Below, one piece after another: positions 61,966-64,000 of a stretch of DNA of 64,000 nucleotides. The notes under the pieces are model-generated. The model was not told the DNA's origin. It did no database searches and worked only from the letters and a program-made list of their open reading frames with translations. Made by a program: the position numbers and the translations under genes. Position 1 is the first letter of the stretch; each line of letters begins with the position of its first letter. The DNA is from a bacterium 0.1xD8-71 (GTDB lineage Bacteria; Bacillota; Clostridia; Lachnospirales; Lachnospiraceae), in assembly GCA_003612405.1 (NCBI GenBank), contig RAYR01000009.1, positions 1-64,000 on the forward strand, read 5' to 3'.

Positions 61966-62940
61966 ATGGGTTATGTATCAGAAATGAAAGATAAGGTGTT
62001 ACAGGGAGAAGAGATTACCAGGCAGGAAGCGCTCAGGCTTATGGAGGAGCCGCTTGTGGAATTGCAGGAGGCGGCGGACGAAATCCGCAGGAAACTGTGC
62101 GGAGAAGGTTTTGACATCTGTACGATTGTCAACGGAAAGTGCGGCAGATGTTCGGAGGACTGTAAGTACTGTGCCCAGAGTGCCCACTATCATACGGCCT
62201 GCGAGGAGAGTTATCCCTTGCTTTCCACAGAAGAACTGGTGGCAGGGGCAAAGCACAATGAGGCCCAGGGAGTGCTGCGGTATTCCATTGTTACATCCGG
62301 CAAGCGTCTTTCCGGGAAAGAGGTGGAGCAGGTGTGCGAGAGCATCCGCAGAATCAAGGAAGAGACGTCCATAGAGGTATGTGTGTCTTTCGGTCTGCTG
62401 GAGGAGGCACAGTTTCGCAAGATTAAGGAGGCGGGTGCATCAAGGGTGCACTGTAACCTGGAATCTTCGGCCCGGTATTTTCCTTCTGTCTGTACCACCC
62501 ATACCTATGAGGAGAAGATCGAGACGCTGAAAGCGGCAAAACGGGCGGGGCTGTCCATCTGTTCCGGCGGAATCCTGGGGCTGGGAGAGACCATGGAGGA
62601 TCGGATCGATATGGTACTCACAGCCAGGGAACTGGGCGTAAAGTCCATTCCGGTGAATCTCCTAAATCCCATCCCGGGAACTCCCTATGAGGAGAGAAAG
62701 CCCTTGACCAATGAGGAGGCTTGCAGATGTGTGGCTTTGTTCCGCTTTCTGATTCCGGATGCATCAATCCGGCTGGCTGGCGGCAGGGGATTGGTGGGAG
62801 ATAAAGGAGAAGCCTGTTTCCAAAGTGGAGCCAATGCGGCCATTTCGGGAGATATGCTGACAACAGCCGGTATCACGGTGGAGACGGATTTGGAACTCAT
62901 ACATAGATTAGGATTCGAGGTGAAACGCTGTCATGGCTAA
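61966..62940 (+). CDS. bioB: biotin synthase BioB
   Basis: The 324-residue radical SAM enzyme inserts sulfur into dethiobiotin. It has the SAM-cluster motif CSEDCKYC within GKCGRCSEDCKYCAQSAHY, VCVSFGLLE, SRVHCNLESS, and the later Arg-rich AGGRGLVGD region. GTGGAGGT precedes ATG. Its stop overlaps bioD by eight bases, so the two are co-translated. Confidence 0.96.
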   Translation: MGYVSEMKDKVLQGEEITRQEALRLMEEPLVELQEAADEIRRKLCGEGFDICTIVNGKCGRCSEDCKYCAQSAHYHTACEESYPLLSTEELVAGAKHNEAQGVLRYSIVTSGKRLSGKEVEQVCESIRRIKEETSIEVCVSFGLLEEAQFRKIKEAGASRVHCNLESSARYFPSVCTTHTYEEKIETLKAAKRAGLSICSGGILGLGETMEDRIDMVLTARELGVKSIPVNLLNPIPGTPYEERKPLTNEEACRCVALFRFLIPDASIRLAGGRGLVGDKGEACFQSGANAAISGDMLTTAGITVETDLELIHRLGFEVKRCHG

Positions 62941-63619
62941 GAAGATTTTTATTGCCGGAACGGGCACGGATGTGGGAAAGACTTTTGTGACCGGTCTGCT
63001 CATCAAAAAGTTACAGGAAAACGGGATGAAAGCAGCCTATTATAAGGCGGCCATGAGTGGTAATGAGCGGACCAAAGAGGGGGCGTTGATTCCAGGGGAT
63101 GCCCTGTATGTGAAGACGGTATCGGGAATTGCACAGCCCCTTGCACAGATGTGTCCTTATATCTATGAGACGGCGGTTTCCCCACACCTTGCTTCACGTA
63201 TCGAAGGCAATCCTGTGGTATTGGAAGAGGTGGTAAAGGGGTTTGAGGAAGTCTGTCTTCAGTATGACTATGTAACCATGGAGGGAAGCGGCGGGATCCT
63301 GTGTCCTATCTGCTTTGACGAACAGGAACTGTGGCTGGAGGATGTGATCAGACGGCTGGGGTTATCCAGTCTGATCGTGGCGGATGCAGGACTTGGCACC
63401 ATCAACAGCGTGGTGCTGACCGTGGAATATATGCGGGCAAAGAATCTCCCCGTGAAGGGAATCCTCTTCAATCATTTTCATCCGGGAGACAGGATGGAGG
63501 AGGATAATCTGTGCATGTGTGAGCACAGAACCAAGCTGCCGGTGATAGCCTGTGTGGAGGACGGAAGCGGGGAACTGGATATGACCATAGAGCAGTTGAC
63601 TGCGTTGTATGAGGAATAG
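62933..63619 (+). CDS. bioD: dethiobiotin synthetase BioD
   Basis: The 228-residue ATP-dependent enzyme closes the ureido ring of biotin from 7,8-diaminopelargonate and CO2. It opens KKIFIAGTGTDVGKTFVTG with its P-loop and contains YYKAAMSG, TMEGSGGILCPI and LVADAGLGTINS-like strands (LIVADAGLGTINSVVLT). ATG 62933 overlaps bioB. The bioA gene starts 33 bases after its stop. Confidence 0.95.
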   Translation: MAKKIFIAGTGTDVGKTFVTGLLIKKLQENGMKAAYYKAAMSGNERTKEGALIPGDALYVKTVSGIAQPLAQMCPYIYETAVSPHLASRIEGNPVVLEEVVKGFEEVCLQYDYVTMEGSGGILCPICFDEQELWLEDVIRRLGLSSLIVADAGLGTINSVVLTVEYMRAKNLPVKGILFNHFHPGDRMEEDNLCMCEHRTKLPVIACVEDGSGELDMTIEQLTALYEE

Positions 63620-63652
63620 AAATCTGAACAGAGCCAATGGAGAGAAACAATT

Positions 63653-64000
63653 ATGATCTGGTATCCTTATCAACAGATGAAAACCATGAAAGAACCTTAT
63701 AAGATTATAGATGCCGAAGGCGTGTTCTTAAAGACGCCCGAGCGGGAGATGATTGATTCCATCTCTTCCTGGTGGAGTGTGATTCATGGCTATAAGCATC
63801 CGGTGCTCACGGAGGCAATCAAGTCGCAGGCAGATCAGTTCAGTCATGTGATGCTGGGCGGACTGACTCATGAACCGGTGTTAAAGCTTGCAGATAAACT
63901 GCGGGATTTTCTGCAGGGAGATTTGGATTACTGCTTTTTTTCCGATTCTGGAAGTGTTGCTGTGGAAGTGGCCTTAAAGATGGCGCTTCAATATTATGTA
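63653..64000 (+). CDS. bioA: adenosylmethionine-8-amino-7-oxononanoate aminotransferase BioA, partial
   Basis: The first 116 codons are present and the gene runs off the window. The start IWYPYQQMKTMKEPYKIIDA, then DSISSWWSVIHGYKHPVLTE, FSHVMLGGLTHEP and FFSDSGSVAVEVALKMALQYY are characteristic of BioA, a PLP enzyme that makes 7,8-diaminopelargonate. GGAGAG lies before ATG 63653. It completes a bioY-bioB-bioD-bioA operon. Confidence 0.95.
   Translation, partial: MIWYPYQQMKTMKEPYKIIDAEGVFLKTPEREMIDSISSWWSVIHGYKHPVLTEAIKSQADQFSHVMLGGLTHEPVLKLADKLRDFLQGDLDYCFFSDSGSVAVEVALKMALQYYV

Noticed and set aside
1..64000. CRISPR arrays, rRNA and tRNA genes, intact insertion sequences
   Set aside because: I saw no regularly spaced repeats, no ribosomal RNA sequence, no convincing tRNA cloverleaf and no transposase frame.

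Overview
The window reads as chromosome of a gut-type Clostridia bacterium, most likely Lachnospiraceae. The reasons are AGGAGG-type ribosome sites, moderate G+C, many lipobox lipoproteins, the combined MEMO1-AMMECR1 protein with its radical SAM partner, BlaI/BlaR1-type and LytTR signalling, and the family content throughout. This is inference; no rRNA or tRNA gene is present to confirm it. No CRISPR array or intact insertion sequence was seen. The only mobile-element trace is the 3' end of a group II intron at the left edge.

Layout. 1-2.1 kb: intron tail, a small DUF2185-like gene, a membrane-anchored XRE protein and a CPBP protease. 2.3-8.7 kb: an operon of two lipoproteins, an ABC ATPase, a frameshifted permease and a permease fused to a lipoprotein-like domain. 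8.7-16.2 kb: truncated amidase, BlaI/BlaR1-type pair with two operators, an LTA-synthase-like protein and small DUF genes. 15.6-17.3 kb is a first decay zone with genes shortened or joined by deletions. 17.6-20.5 kb holds a self-contained two-gene unit, a RelA/SpoT-domain protein overlapping a DGQHR-domain protein, bounded by terminators. It is the best candidate here for an undescribed system.

20.6-32.4 kb: AraC/EamA/DUF2000, AmmeMemoRadiSam genes, an Agr-like kinase/regulator pair with tandem boxes in front of a lipoprotein gene, an XRE-TPR/lipoprotein pair and a small unknown protein. 32.4-37.7 kb (minus strand): a flavodoxin-SCP2-membrane fusion under PadR control, a cytidylate-kinase-like gene, an ArsB/NhaD-type permease and two small unknowns. 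37.9-41.3 kb: tocopherol-cyclase-like protein, coiled-coil repeat protein, MFS transporter. 41.3-43.3 kb is a second, denser decay zone in which AraC, cupin, response regulator, ABC ATPase and ABC permease remnants run into one another.

43.3-50.7 kb: GH25 lysozyme, DUF3800 remnant, CutC, paired chromate transporters, a frameshifted helical-repeat gene, a D,D-carboxypeptidase, an aromatic-acid-exporter-like protein and a thioesterase. 50.7-56.9 kb is an arabinoside uptake and cleavage locus (binding protein, two permeases, GH51 arabinofuranosidase, LacI regulator) with a near-consensus promoter and a LacI-like operator. 57-61.2 kb: chemoreceptor, FMN-binding lipoprotein and NhaC antiporter. 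61.3-64 kb: bioY-bioB-bioD-bioA, the last cut by the window end.

Several genes carry single-base frameshifts. Some may be sequencing or assembly errors; the larger fusions look like real deletions or misjoins, and sequence alone cannot separate these.
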